Below are positions 1 to 7,139 of a stretch of DNA of 64,000 bases, one piece after another; position 1 is the stretch's first letter, and the number at the start of each line of letters is the position of its first letter. Source of the DNA: Blastococcus carthaginiensis (GTDB taxonomy: Bacteria; Actinomycetota; Actinomycetes; Mycobacteriales; Geodermatophilaceae); contig NZ_JASNFN010000012.1 in NCBI RefSeq assembly GCF_030731085.1, positions 62,001-126,000 on the forward strand, read 5' to 3'. The translations under genes and the position numbers were made by a program. Below the pieces are notes generated by a model. It did not search any database. It had not been told where the DNA came from and saw only the letters and a list, made by a program, of their open reading frames with translations.

Positions 1-317
1 GGCCGGACAAGGGGCTGTACAACCGGCTGGTCGCGCGCGGCGCCATGAAGCGCCTGCTCACCGACGAGGAGGTGGTCCGCGCGATGCTGGCGCCGCCCTC
101 GGACACCCGCGCGTTCTTCCGCGGCGAGTGCCTGCGCCGGTTCCCTGCCCAGATCGCCGCAGCCTCCTGGGACTCGGTGGTCTTCGACCTGGGCCGGGAG
201 AACCTGGTGCGCATCCCGACGATGGAGCCGCTGCGCGGCACGCGGGAGCACGTGGGCGCGCTGTTCGAGGCCTCGGCGACGGCCCAGGAGCTCGTCGACA
301 CGATCACCGGCCCCTGA
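1..317 (+). CDS. dop: Dop, Pup deamidase/depupylase (C-terminal end, 5' truncated)
   Basis: The reading frame is open from the first bases and ends at a TGA at 315-317. The visible 105 residues include PDKGLYNRLVARGAMKRL and FDLGRENLVRIPTME, which match the C-terminal tail of the Dop/PafA carboxylate-amine ligase-like family. Dop converts the C-terminal Gln of Pup to Glu and removes Pup from substrates (established). Pup follows 116 bp downstream on the same strand and ends in Gln, so it needs this enzyme. An internal ATG at 45 is not a plausible start, because conserved sequence continues upstream of it. The catalytic N-terminal half lies outside the window. Confidence 0.9.
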   Translation, partial: PDKGLYNRLVARGAMKRLLTDEEVVRAMLAPPSDTRAFFRGECLRRFPAQIAAASWDSVVFDLGRENLVRIPTMEPLRGTREHVGALFEASATAQELVDTITGP

Positions 318-372
318 CCGGTCGTCCACAGGGGCGGGGCGCATCCACCGCACCCGGTCGGCGGACGCCGGA

Positions 373-394
373 TGTCGGTGGCTGCGGGTAGTTT
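373..394 (+). promoter_or_regulatory. RecA-NDp/PafBC-type promoter of the pup operon
   Basis: TGTCGGTG at 373-380, an 8-base spacer, and TAGTTT at 389-394 fit the RecA-NDp consensus TTGTCRGTG-N8-TANNNT; only the first T is replaced (A at 372). That motif is the target of the WYL activator PafBC in the LexA-independent DNA-damage response of mycobacteria (established). pafB and pafC are encoded 6 kb downstream. Transcription would start near 400, leaving about a 33-nt leader with a GGAGGG ribosome site at 424-429. Confidence 0.6.
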
Positions 395-433
395 CCTGAC
401 CAGCACCAGCCACTTGACGGACCGGAGGGCAGC

Positions 434-643
434 ATGGCCACCAGGGACACCGGCGGGCAGCAGAAGGCGACGCGGTCGCGCGAGGAGAACGAGGAGATCG
501 AGGCCTCGGTCGACTCTGAGGTGGCCGAGCGCCACAAGGAGATGTCCGAGGACGTCGACTCGCTCCTCGACGAGATCGACGACGTATTGGAAGAGAATTC
601 CGAAGAATTTGTTCGCTCTTATGTACAAAAAGGGGGCCAATAG
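434..643 (+). CDS. pup: Pup, prokaryotic ubiquitin-like protein (Gln form)
   Basis: This 69-residue, highly acidic protein ends in Gly-Gly-Gln, the Pup signature, and has the coiled-coil region SDVSLLDEIDDVLEE-like typical of the family (here around residues 35-52). Pup is ligated through its C-terminal Glu, after Dop deamidation, to substrate lysines by PafA, which directs them to the proteasome. GGAGGG at 424-429 lies 4 nt before the ATG. The last 19 codons switch to A/T-ending codons that are rare in this genome (for example GTA TTG GAA, TTT GTT, TAT GTA CAA AAA). This suggests a nucleotide-level constraint near the start of the next gene. Confidence 0.97.
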   Translation: MATRDTGGQQKATRSREENEEIEASVDSEVAERHKEMSEDVDSLLDEIDDVLEENSEEFVRSYVQKGGQ

Positions 644-645
644 GC

Positions 646-662
646 CATTCCTTCTAGGAATG
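646..662 (+). promoter_or_regulatory. Hairpin holding the ribosome site of the endonuclease VII-like gene
   Basis: CATTCCT (646-652) and AGGAATG (656-662) form a perfect 7-bp stem with a TCT loop. It lies between the pup stop at 643 and the ATG at 667. The right arm contains AGGAA (656-660), the only Shine-Dalgarno-like sequence upstream of that ATG, 6 nt away. Folding would hide the ribosome site, so translation of the next gene may depend on ribosomes finishing pup (inference). Confidence 0.5.
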
Positions 663-666
663 CCGA

Positions 667-1326
667 ATGGTCGACGAAAAGTTCTGCCGGGATTGCGGTG
701 AACTGAGGCCGGTCGCCGAGTTTTCGCGTGACCGCCGGAGGGCGGACGGCCTCAGTTTCTACTGCAAGGTGCACGCGAGGCGCCGACTCCTGGCGTCCAA
801 GGACGCCCGTCAAGGGCCGCCGAAGCGCCGCCACCGCCGTGAGGTCGACGTGCCGGAGGGGGCCAAATGGTGCCCGGACTGCGAGGTGGTCAAGCCAGTC
901 GACGACTTCGTCCGCAATGCCGGCCAGCCGTCCGGGCGGGCGCCATACTGCAAGCCCTGCCACAACGCGCGAGGCAAACGCTCGATGGAGAAGCTGGGCG
1001 GTTCGCGGACCTATCACCTCAAGCGGCGTTACGGCATCACCGCCGCAGAAGCGGATGCCATGCTCGAGGAGCAGAACGGCGTGTGCGCCATCTGCCGGAC
1101 GGCGCCGGCCCAGCACGTGGACCACGACCACGCGACCGGTGCCGTGCGGGCGCTGCTGTGCTTCAACTGCAACGGCGGCCTGGGCCAGTTCCGCGACGAT
1201 CCGTGGCTGCTGCGCATGGCCGCCTTCTACGTGGAGCACCACATGCAGCAGCAGGCGATCGCCGTGCTCCAGGCTGCCGGCGCCGACGACCCGGACGGCC
1301 AAGCCGACGTCAGTGGCCGCCGGTAG
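667..1326 (+). CDS. Endonuclease VII-like zinc/HNH protein inside the pup-proteasome operon
   Basis: The 219-residue protein has three zinc-type cysteine clusters: C7xxC10 with C33, C69xxC72 with C95xxC98, and C140xxC143 paired with C165xxC168. Between the last two pairs is VDHDHATG (151-158). Together with RALLCFNCN this is the recombination endonuclease VII (His-Me finger nuclease) signature. The family resolves branched DNA in phage T4, but the substrate here is unknown. A homologue at this position is, to my knowledge, also found in some other actinobacterial proteasome loci. The N-terminal halves of the protein look like a duplicated CxxC...KPxxxF module. Its start at 667 sits 24 nt after pup and uses a ribosome site embedded in a hairpin. 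A damage-linked role is inference. Confidence 0.8.
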   Translation: MVDEKFCRDCGELRPVAEFSRDRRRADGLSFYCKVHARRRLLASKDARQGPPKRRHRREVDVPEGAKWCPDCEVVKPVDDFVRNAGQPSGRAPYCKPCHNARGKRSMEKLGGSRTYHLKRRYGITAAEADAMLEEQNGVCAICRTAPAQHVDHDHATGAVRALLCFNCNGGLGQFRDDPWLLRMAAFYVEHHMQQQAIAVLQAAGADDPDGQADVSGRR

Positions 1327-1425
1327 GGTCGCTGACGACGTCCGGAACCGCGTCCGATCAGCACGGCGCGGTGCCCGGCAGAGCAGCGGTGCACGCCGGC
1401 ACAGGCAGGCGGGAGAGGCGGATGG

Positions 1426-2283
1426 GTGAACGAGTCGTCAGCTGGCCGGAGCGGGTTCCCGCCCGCCTACCTGGACCGGGTGGGTTCCTCGTTCACCGAC
1501 TTCCTGGCCGCGTCCGCGCCCGACCTGCTGCCGGGGCGCCGGCCGGTCCCGCAGCTGCCCGTGGGTGACATCGCCCCGCACGGCACCACGATCGTCGCGG
1601 CCAGCTACGACGGCGGCGTTCTCATGGGCGGCGACCGCCGGGCCACCATGGGCAACCTGATCTCCAGCCGCGACATCGAGAAGGTCTACCCGGCCGACTC
1701 CTACAGCGTCATCGGCATCGCCGGCGCCGCGGGCATCGCCATCGAGATGGTGAAGCTCTACCAGGTCGAACTCGAGCACTACGAGAAGATCGAGGGGCTC
1801 ACGATGAGCCTCGACGGCAAGGCCAACCGGCTGGCCCAGATGATCCGCGGCAACCTCGGCGCGGCGCTGCAGGGCCTGGCCGTCGTCCCGCTGTTCGCCG
1901 GCTTCGACCTCGACGCCGCGCCCGGCGAGCTCCCGGGCCGCATCTTCAGCTACGACGTCACCGGCGGGAACTACGAGGAGCGCGGCTACTCGGCAGTCGG
2001 CTCCGGCTCGCTGTTCGCCCGCAACAGCCTCAAGAAGACGTGGCGCCAGGGCCTGGACGCCGCAGCGGCCACCCGCACCGTGGTCGAGGCACTCTACGAC
2101 GCCGCCGACGACGACTCGGCCACCGGCGGCCCGGACCCGGTGCGGCGGCTGTACCCGATCGTCTACCGGGTGGACGCCGAGGGCGCGATCCGGCTGACCG
2201 ACACCGAGATCGCCGCCGTCGCCGATGCCATCGTCTCCGAGCGCGCGGCCGCCGAGCGTCAGAACACGACGCGGGAGGCCTGA
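1426..2283 (+). CDS. prcB: Proteasome subunit beta, PrcB
   Basis: This 285-residue beta subunit carries a 53-residue propeptide ending in His-Gly, followed by Thr54 as the mature N-terminal nucleophile (HG/TTIVAASYDGG). In mature numbering Asp17 (GGDRR) and Lys33 complete the expected catalytic set. Propeptide removal occurs on assembly of the 20S core with PrcA. The start is taken as the GTG at 1426, preceded by GGGAGAGG at 1411-1418; an out-of-frame ATG at 1422 was ignored. prcA begins 3 nt after the stop, so the two are translationally coupled. It lies in the pup operon. Confidence 0.96.
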   Translation: MNESSAGRSGFPPAYLDRVGSSFTDFLAASAPDLLPGRRPVPQLPVGDIAPHGTTIVAASYDGGVLMGGDRRATMGNLISSRDIEKVYPADSYSVIGIAGAAGIAIEMVKLYQVELEHYEKIEGLTMSLDGKANRLAQMIRGNLGAALQGLAVVPLFAGFDLDAAPGELPGRIFSYDVTGGNYEERGYSAVGSGSLFARNSLKKTWRQGLDAAAATRTVVEALYDAADDDSATGGPDPVRRLYPIVYRVDAEGAIRLTDTEIAAVADAIVSERAAAERQNTTREA

Positions 2284-2286
2284 GCC

Positions 2287-3150
2287 ATGACGATGCCGTA
2301 CTACGCCTCCGCCGAGCAGGTCATGCGCGACCGGTCGGAGTACGCCCGCAAGGGCATCTCCCGCGGTCGCAGCGTCGCCGTCGTCACCTACGCCGATGGC
2401 GTCCTCTTCATCGCCGAGAACCCCAGCTCCACGCTGCACAAGGTCGGCGAGATCTACGACCGGATCGGCTTCGCCGCCGTGGGCCGCTACAGCGAGTTCG
2501 AGAGCCTGCGGGTCGCCGGTGTCCGCCTCGCCGACGTGCGCGGTTACTCCTACAACCGGCGGGACGTCACCGGCCGGGTCATCGCCAACGCCTACGCGCA
2601 GACCCTCGGCGCGATCTTCACCGAGCAGATGAAGCCCTACGAGGTCGAGCTCTGCGTCGCCGAGGTGGGGGAGACCCCCGAGCGCGACCAGCTGTACCGG
2701 CTCACCTTCGACGGCTCCGTCGTCGACGAGCCCGACTTCGTCGTGATGGGCGGGCAGGCCGACGCCGTCACCGCCCACCTGCGCGAGAACTTCCACCCCG
2801 GCATGGGCCTGGCCGACGCGCTCCGGGTCGGTGTCGACGCGCTCTCGGCGGTCAGCCCGGCCACCGCCGGAGCCGGGGACGGCGGTCCCACGCGGCTGAC
2901 CGCCCAGCAGATGGAGGTCGCCGTCCTCGACCGCCGGCGGCCCAAGCGGGCCTTCCGCCGGGTCGTGGGAGCCGCGCTGCACACCCTGCTCGGCGACGGC
3001 CAGACCGGGGAGACGGAGACGCCTCCTTCGGGCCACGTGCCCAGCCACCCCGCGCCAGGCACGCCCGCCGGGCTCGGCGACCCGGCCGCGCCCGACACCG
3101 CCGGCGGCACCACCGACACCGGCGAGGGGCACCCGCAGTCCGACGGGTGA
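2287..3150 (+). CDS. prcA: Proteasome subunit alpha, PrcA
   Basis: The 287-residue protein begins MTMPYYASAEQVMRDRSEYARKGISRGRS, the usual start of actinobacterial alpha subunits, whose N-termini form the gated pore of the 20S core. The fold region is followed by a long tail rich in Pro, Gly and Asp after about residue 235, of a kind common and poorly conserved in this group. No N-terminal Thr nucleophile is present, as expected for an alpha subunit. The gene follows prcB with a 3-nt gap, so the two products are probably made in equal amounts. Confidence 0.96.
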   Translation: MTMPYYASAEQVMRDRSEYARKGISRGRSVAVVTYADGVLFIAENPSSTLHKVGEIYDRIGFAAVGRYSEFESLRVAGVRLADVRGYSYNRRDVTGRVIANAYAQTLGAIFTEQMKPYEVELCVAEVGETPERDQLYRLTFDGSVVDEPDFVVMGGQADAVTAHLRENFHPGMGLADALRVGVDALSAVSPATAGAGDGGPTRLTAQQMEVAVLDRRRPKRAFRRVVGAALHTLLGDGQTGETETPPSGHVPSHPAPGTPAGLGDPAAPDTAGGTTDTGEGHPQSDG

Positions 3151-3178
3151 ACGTCGCCCGCGGGGCAGGGGAGCGGAC

Positions 3179-3394
3179 ATGCCGGACCACGACCCCGACG
3201 ACGCCCTCGCCCAGGCGAAGAAGATGACCGACGACGGTGACGTCGACGAGCGCTACCACTTCCCGTACGGCGACTTCTCCGAGGTCAACCGCGCGGCACT
3301 GATCCACGGCAGGCAGCGGGCTCAGCAGAACGGACACGACGAGATCGAGAGCGCCTTCGACGACCTGCTGCAACGGCTCGACGCGAAGCGGTAG
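3179..3394 (+). CDS. Small acidic protein of unknown function between prcA and pafA
   Basis: The 71-residue product starts at ATG 3179 behind GGGGAGCGGAC and is 28 nt downstream of prcA. It is charged and soluble-looking, with no membrane segment or cysteine. The segments DVDERYHFPYGDFSEVNR and a C-terminal amphipathic stretch (EIESAFDDLLQRLDAK) suggest a short helical protein. I do not recognise the family. Its position inside the proteasome operon makes a role as an accessory factor or substrate possible, but nothing in the sequence proves this. Confidence 0.65.
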   Translation: MPDHDPDDALAQAKKMTDDGDVDERYHFPYGDFSEVNRAALIHGRQRAQQNGHDEIESAFDDLLQRLDAKR

Positions 3395-3437
3395 CGGCCC
3401 CGCGGTCCGGCGGCGGGCCCCTGTCGCCCCCGGCGCC

Positions 3438-3443
3438 TAGTCT
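3438..3443 (+). promoter_or_regulatory. Leaderless-type -10 box of pafA (TAGTCT)
   Basis: TAGTCT ends exactly 6 nt before the GTG at 3450, the spacing expected if transcription starts at the start codon. Eight bases further upstream TGTCG (3422-3426) recalls the first half of the PafBC motif, but the remaining three positions do not match. Confidence 0.55.
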
Positions 3444-3449
3444 CGAAGC

Positions 3450-4808
3450 GTGGAACGACGGATCTTCGGGATCGAGACCGAGTACGGCGTCACGTGCACC
3501 TTCAAGGGGCAGCGGCGGCTCTCGCCGGACGAGGTCGCCCGGTACCTGTTCCGGCGCGTCGTGTCGTGGGGCCGCAGCTCCAACGTGTTCCTGCGCAACG
3601 GCTCCCGGCTCTACCTCGACGTCGGCAGCCACCCCGAGTACGCCACCGCCGAGTGCGACGACCTCGGCGAGCTCGTCGTCCACGACAAGGCGGGGGAGCG
3701 GATCCTCGAAGGGCTGCTGGTCGACGCCGAGCAGCGCCTGGCCGAGGAGGGCGTCACCGGCGACATCTACCTGTTCAAGAACAACACCGACTCCGCGGGC
3801 AACAGCTACGGCTGCCACGAGAACTACCTCGTCGGCCGGCACGGGGAGTTCGGCCGCCTCGCCGACGTCCTGATCCCGTTCCTGGTGAGCCGGCAGATCG
3901 TCGTCGGCGCCGGCAAGGTGCTGCAGACCCCGCGCGGCGCCCTCTACTGCGTCAGCCAGCGCGCCGAGCACATCTGGGAGGGCGTCTCCAGCGCCACCAC
4001 CCGGTCCCGGCCGATCATCAACACCCGCGACGAGCCGCACGCCGACGCCGAGCGCTACCGCCGCCTGCACGTGATCGTCGGCGACTCGAACATGAGCGAG
4101 ACGACGACGCTGCTTAAGGTCACCATGACCGACCTGGTGCTGCGCATGATCGAGGCGGGCACACCCATCCGCGACATGACCCTGGAGAACCCGATCCGGG
4201 CCATCCGCGAGATCAGCCACGACATGACCGGACGCCGGAAGGTGCGGCTGGCCGGCGGCCGCGAGATGTCGGCGCTGGAGATCCAGTCGGAGTACCACAG
4301 CCGGGCCATGGAGTTCGTCGACCGCGAGGGCTGCACCCCGGTCCACCGGCAGATGCTCGAGCTGTGGGGGCGGGTGCTCAAGGCCGTCGACAGCGAGGAC
4401 CTGAGCCTGATCGACCGCGAGATCGACTGGGCGATCAAGTACAGCCTGCTCGAGCGCTACCGCGCCAAGCGCGACCTCCCGCTGTCCTCCCCGCGCATCG
4501 CCCAGATGGACCTCGCGTACCACGACATCAGCCGCACCCGCGGGCTGTACTACCTGCTCGAGCGCAACGGGCAGGTCGACCGGGTGGCCCACGAGCCGCG
4601 CATCTTCGAGGCCAAGAACGTGCCCCCGCAGACCACCCGCGCCCGTCTCCGCGGCGAGTTCATCCGCAAGGCCCAGGAGAAGCGGCGCGACTTCACCGTC
4701 GACTGGGTGCACCTCAAGCTCAACGACCAGGCCCAGCGCACCGTGCTGTGCAAGGACCCGTTCAAGTCCGTCGACGAGCGGGTCGAGAAGCTCATCGCGT
4801 CTATGTGA
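3450..4808 (+). CDS. pafA: PafA, Pup-protein ligase
   Basis: This 452-residue protein starts MERRIFGIETEYGV, with Glu9 in the metal/ATP-binding motif of the Dop/PafA fold. Asp57 in RLYLDVGSHPEYAT is at the position of the proposed catalytic base. PafA phosphorylates the C-terminal Glu of Pup and forms an isopeptide bond with substrate lysines. Full family length is present. There is no Shine-Dalgarno sequence before the GTG; instead a TAGTCT box 6 nt upstream suggests a leaderless transcript and thus a promoter separate from pup-prcBA. The TGA stop is the first triplet of a 33-bp hairpin repeat. Confidence 0.97.
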   Translation: MERRIFGIETEYGVTCTFKGQRRLSPDEVARYLFRRVVSWGRSSNVFLRNGSRLYLDVGSHPEYATAECDDLGELVVHDKAGERILEGLLVDAEQRLAEEGVTGDIYLFKNNTDSAGNSYGCHENYLVGRHGEFGRLADVLIPFLVSRQIVVGAGKVLQTPRGALYCVSQRAEHIWEGVSSATTRSRPIINTRDEPHADAERYRRLHVIVGDSNMSETTTLLKVTMTDLVLRMIEAGTPIRDMTLENPIRAIREISHDMTGRRKVRLAGGREMSALEIQSEYHSRAMEFVDREGCTPVHRQMLELWGRVLKAVDSEDLSLIDREIDWAIKYSLLERYRAKRDLPLSSPRIAQMDLAYHDISRTRGLYYLLERNGQVDRVAHEPRIFEAKNVPPQTTRARLRGEFIRKAQEKRRDFTVDWVHLKLNDQAQRTVLCKDPFKSVDERVEKLIASM

Positions 4809-4838
4809 TCTGCGGTCCTCCGGACCGCACCGCGGCCA
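4806..4838 (+). terminator. 33-bp stop-codon-plus-hairpin element, copy 1 (after pafA)
   Basis: The element begins with the pafA TGA (4806-4808). It contains TGCGGTCC (4811-4818), a TCC loop and GGACCGCA (4822-4829), an 8-bp perfect stem, and ends in CCGCGGCCA. A second copy follows the MerR gene at 49432-49400. The two copies agree at 31 of 33 positions, and the two differences face each other in the stem. It probably acts as a transcription terminator or 3' end stabiliser between pafA and the convergent DUF3866 gene. Confidence 0.6.
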
Positions 4839-4912
4839 CGTGCCGTGCCGGCCTGATCTGAGCCGCTGCTTCGCGCCTGCGCGGGACCCTCCGGGCCCCA
4901 CTCGGCGCGACC

Positions 4913-6070
4913 TCACTCGCCGGGGGCGGTCCCTTCCGTCTTCGCGGCCGCAAGCACCGTCTCGGGGTCCACCGGCACCTGGAGGGCGGCGTAGCGGCCG
5001 GCCGCGGCGGCCGCGAGGAAGTAGGCGCGCTCCTCCGGGTAGCCGCGGCCCATCGTGCTCAGCGGCACGGGCGAGAGCCCCAGCGCCGTGTCCAGCCCGT
5101 CGGTGTCCACCCACACGATGGTGTTGCGCTCGGGCTGGCTCGCCAGATCCTCGTCGACCTGCCCACCGAGCTCGGAGGAGAGCCCGCGCGGCGCCACCAG
5201 CGTCACCCCGCCCAGCGCCACCCGCCCGAACGCGGTGAGCGAGTGATGGGAGACCCCGCGGTGCCGCGGGCGGGGATCGGCGTCGGAGATGCGCAGCGCA
5301 CCGACGGGCACCCCGCCCAGCACGCTCACGGCGTTGCACGCCTCACCCGCGGCCACGCCCGAGAAGCCCCACGGCGTGCCCGTGCCGAGGTTGCCGGGCC
5401 CCTGGGTGACGATCGCCAGGTCCGCGCCCAGCACGTGCCGCGCCGCCAGCAGGCCGGTGTGCAGGGTGACCGCCTCCAGGTCACCCCCGTAGGCCTGGCC
5501 CACGGTCACCACGCCGGCCAGCGAGCTCTTGAGCGCACCCACCGTGCGGGAGAACGCCGCGGGCAGCGCGCCGCCGTCGGTCATCACGTAGGCGACCTTC
5601 AGGTCGGGATCGGTGGCGAGCATCCCGATCAGGACCGCCGGCAGCGCCGAGTGGAGGTCGGCCACGACGACCGGCATCCCGCCGAGGTCCTCGGCGTCGG
5701 CGATCGTCGCGTGGTGTTCGGTCTCCTGCTCGTCGACGCCCTGCACCATCACCTGCAGCGGCGTGTACCGCGCCTTCACCAGGTGCCCGGGGCCCTCCGG
5801 GTCCGGCGGCAGCCGGTCGGGGACGGCGACCACGAGCGCGTACCCACCGGTGCCCAGCCCCTGCGCCAGCGCGGTCGTGTTGAGCAGCACGTCGTCGCCC
5901 ACCTCGGGCACGCCCACCAGCGAGGGGTAGGCCAGCGCGCGCAGCTCGCCCTCGCCGGCCACCTCGGCGGTCAGCTCCAGCGCGTCGCGCCAGGAACGGC
6001 CGGTCGCGGTGACCCGCCCGCGCCGCCAGCGGATCCGGGACGCGGGCGCGGGAGGAGCAGCACTGGTCAT
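4913..6070 (-). CDS. DUF3866 family protein
   Basis: The 385-residue protein matches the DUF3866 family, which sits beside pafA in many actinobacteria; its biochemical function is unknown. Visible segments include the Gly-rich TQGPGNLGTGTPWGFSGVA and DADPRPRHRGVSHHSLTAFGR, the latter with a potential metal-binding His-His pair. No signal peptide or membrane helix is evident. It is convergent with pafA and divergent from pafB, and its ATG at 6070 has a TAGCCT box 6 nt upstream, mirror-imaging the pafB promoter. I infer only that it belongs to the same conserved neighbourhood. Confidence 0.85.
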   Translation of the reverse strand: MTSAAPPAPASRIRWRRGRVTATGRSWRDALELTAEVAGEGELRALAYPSLVGVPEVGDDVLLNTTALAQGLGTGGYALVVAVPDRLPPDPEGPGHLVKARYTPLQVMVQGVDEQETEHHATIADAEDLGGMPVVVADLHSALPAVLIGMLATDPDLKVAYVMTDGGALPAAFSRTVGALKSSLAGVVTVGQAYGGDLEAVTLHTGLLAARHVLGADLAIVTQGPGNLGTGTPWGFSGVAAGEACNAVSVLGGVPVGALRISDADPRPRHRGVSHHSLTAFGRVALGGVTLVAPRGLSSELGGQVDEDLASQPERNTIVWVDTDGLDTALGLSPVPLSTMGRGYPEERAYFLAAAAAGRYAALQVPVDPETVLAAAKTEGTAPGE

Positions 6071-6076
6071 ACCGGC

Positions 6077-6082
6077 AGGCTA
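6077..6082 (-). promoter_or_regulatory. Leaderless-type -10 box of the DUF3866 gene (TAGCCT)
   Basis: Read on the minus strand, TAGCCT (6082-6077) is followed by 6 nt and then the ATG at 6070. The same hexamer serves pafB on the other strand 52 bp away, so the 76-bp intergenic region holds back-to-back leaderless promoters. Confidence 0.55.
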
Positions 6083-6133
6083 TCCAGCGGGCCGGTTCGC
6101 GGCCGGGCGACGACGGGCCGGCGGCGGGCTGAC

Positions 6134-6139
6134 TAGCCT
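6134..6139 (+). promoter_or_regulatory. Leaderless-type -10 box of pafB (TAGCCT)
   Basis: TAGCCT is followed by 7 nt and the ATG at 6147. No PafBC-type TGTCRGTG lies 8 nt upstream of it, so autoregulation through that motif is not supported here. Confidence 0.5.
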
Positions 6140-6146
6140 GAGGACC

Positions 6147-7139
6147 ATGGCGGCCAAGCGGGCGGAACGACTGGTCAACCTGGTCATCGCGCTGCTGAGC
6201 ACCCGGCAGTACGTGACGGCGGCGCGCATCCGCGCCACCGTGCCGGGCTACGAGGCCGACGACGGCACCGATCGGGCCGACGAGGCGTTCAAGCGCATGT
6301 TCGAGCGCGACAAGGCCGAGCTGCGCGAGATGGGCGTCCCGCTGGAGACCGGTCGCACCAGCGTCTTCGACACCGAGGACGGCTACCGCATCGCCCGGGC
6401 CGACTACGAGCTGCCCGAGATCCACCTGACCGGCGAGGAGGCGGCCGCCGTGGGCCTGGCCCTGCGCCTGTGGGAGTCCGCGCAGCTGGCCGGCGCCGCG
6501 CAGAGCGCCCTGGTGAAGCTCCGCGCCGCCGGGGTCGACGTCGACTCCGCCCGCTCGCTGCCGATCAAGCCCCGGCTGGACCGCGGCGAGGCCGCCTTCG
6601 AGCCCTGCTACGCCGCGGCGCGCGACCGGCGCCGGCTGCAGTTCGACTACCAGCGCCCCGACGAGGACACCGCCGTCCGCCGCGACGTGCAGCCGTGGGG
6701 CGTCGTCGCCTGGCACGGGCGCTGGTACCTGGTCGGCCACGACCTGGACCGCCAGGCGCCACGGGTGTTCCGGCTCTCCCGCGTCGTCGGCATGCCGAAG
6801 GCCGTCGGCCCGGCCGGGGCGTTCGAGCCGCCGGCCGACCTCGACCTGACCCAGGTCGTCGCCCGGCAGCAGGGGCAGGGGGAGGAGCACCTGGTGGTGG
6901 TGCGGGCCCGTCCCGGCACCGCCGTGGGGCTGCGCCGGCACGCCACCTCGCTCGGGCCGGCCGACGACGGCAGCGGCCAGGTGGAGGACCGCCTGCAGCT
7001 GCGCACCACCGAGCCGTGGGCGCTGGCCGACCAGATCGCCGCGCACGGCGCCGACGTCGTCGTGGAGGCACCGACGTCGATGCGGGACGCCGTGGTGGCC
7101 CGGCTGACCCGCCTGGCCGCGCTGGAGGTGCCGGCGTGA
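6147..7139 (+). CDS. pafB: PafB, WYL-domain DNA-damage transcriptional activator subunit
   Basis: This 330-residue protein has an N-terminal winged helix (about residues 1-75), then a WYL domain that includes RRLQFDYQRPDE, RRDVQPWGVVAWHGRWYLVGHD and RVFRLSRV, and a C-terminal WCX extension. PafB and PafC together activate LexA-independent damage genes in mycobacteria by recruiting RNA polymerase to RecA-NDp promoters; they are named for their linkage with pafA. ATG 6147 is chosen over upstream in-frame codons because it follows the TAGCCT box by 7 nt. The TGA overlaps the GTG of pafC. Confidence 0.93.
   Translation: MAAKRAERLVNLVIALLSTRQYVTAARIRATVPGYEADDGTDRADEAFKRMFERDKAELREMGVPLETGRTSVFDTEDGYRIARADYELPEIHLTGEEAAAVGLALRLWESAQLAGAAQSALVKLRAAGVDVDSARSLPIKPRLDRGEAAFEPCYAAARDRRRLQFDYQRPDEDTAVRRDVQPWGVVAWHGRWYLVGHDLDRQAPRVFRLSRVVGMPKAVGPAGAFEPPADLDLTQVVARQQGQGEEHLVVVRARPGTAVGLRRHATSLGPADDGSGQVEDRLQLRTTEPWALADQIAAHGADVVVEAPTSMRDAVVARLTRLAALEVPA

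Noticed and set aside
646..662. Intrinsic terminator after pup
   Set aside because: The 7-bp AT-rich stem is weak, has no U tract, and covers the ribosome site of the next gene in the same operon; a translation control element fits better.
1438..3180. A 580-codon open frame antisense to prcB-prcA
   Set aside because: Shadow of the proteasome genes; no recognisable domain or ribosome site.
3422..3443. RecA-NDp promoter before pafA
   Set aside because: The spacing is right, but only TGTCG of TGTCRGTG matches; the leaderless -10 box alone is supported.
3285..5339. A 684-codon open frame antisense to pafA
   Set aside because: Shadow of pafA and the adjacent DUF3866 gene; no protein-like motif.
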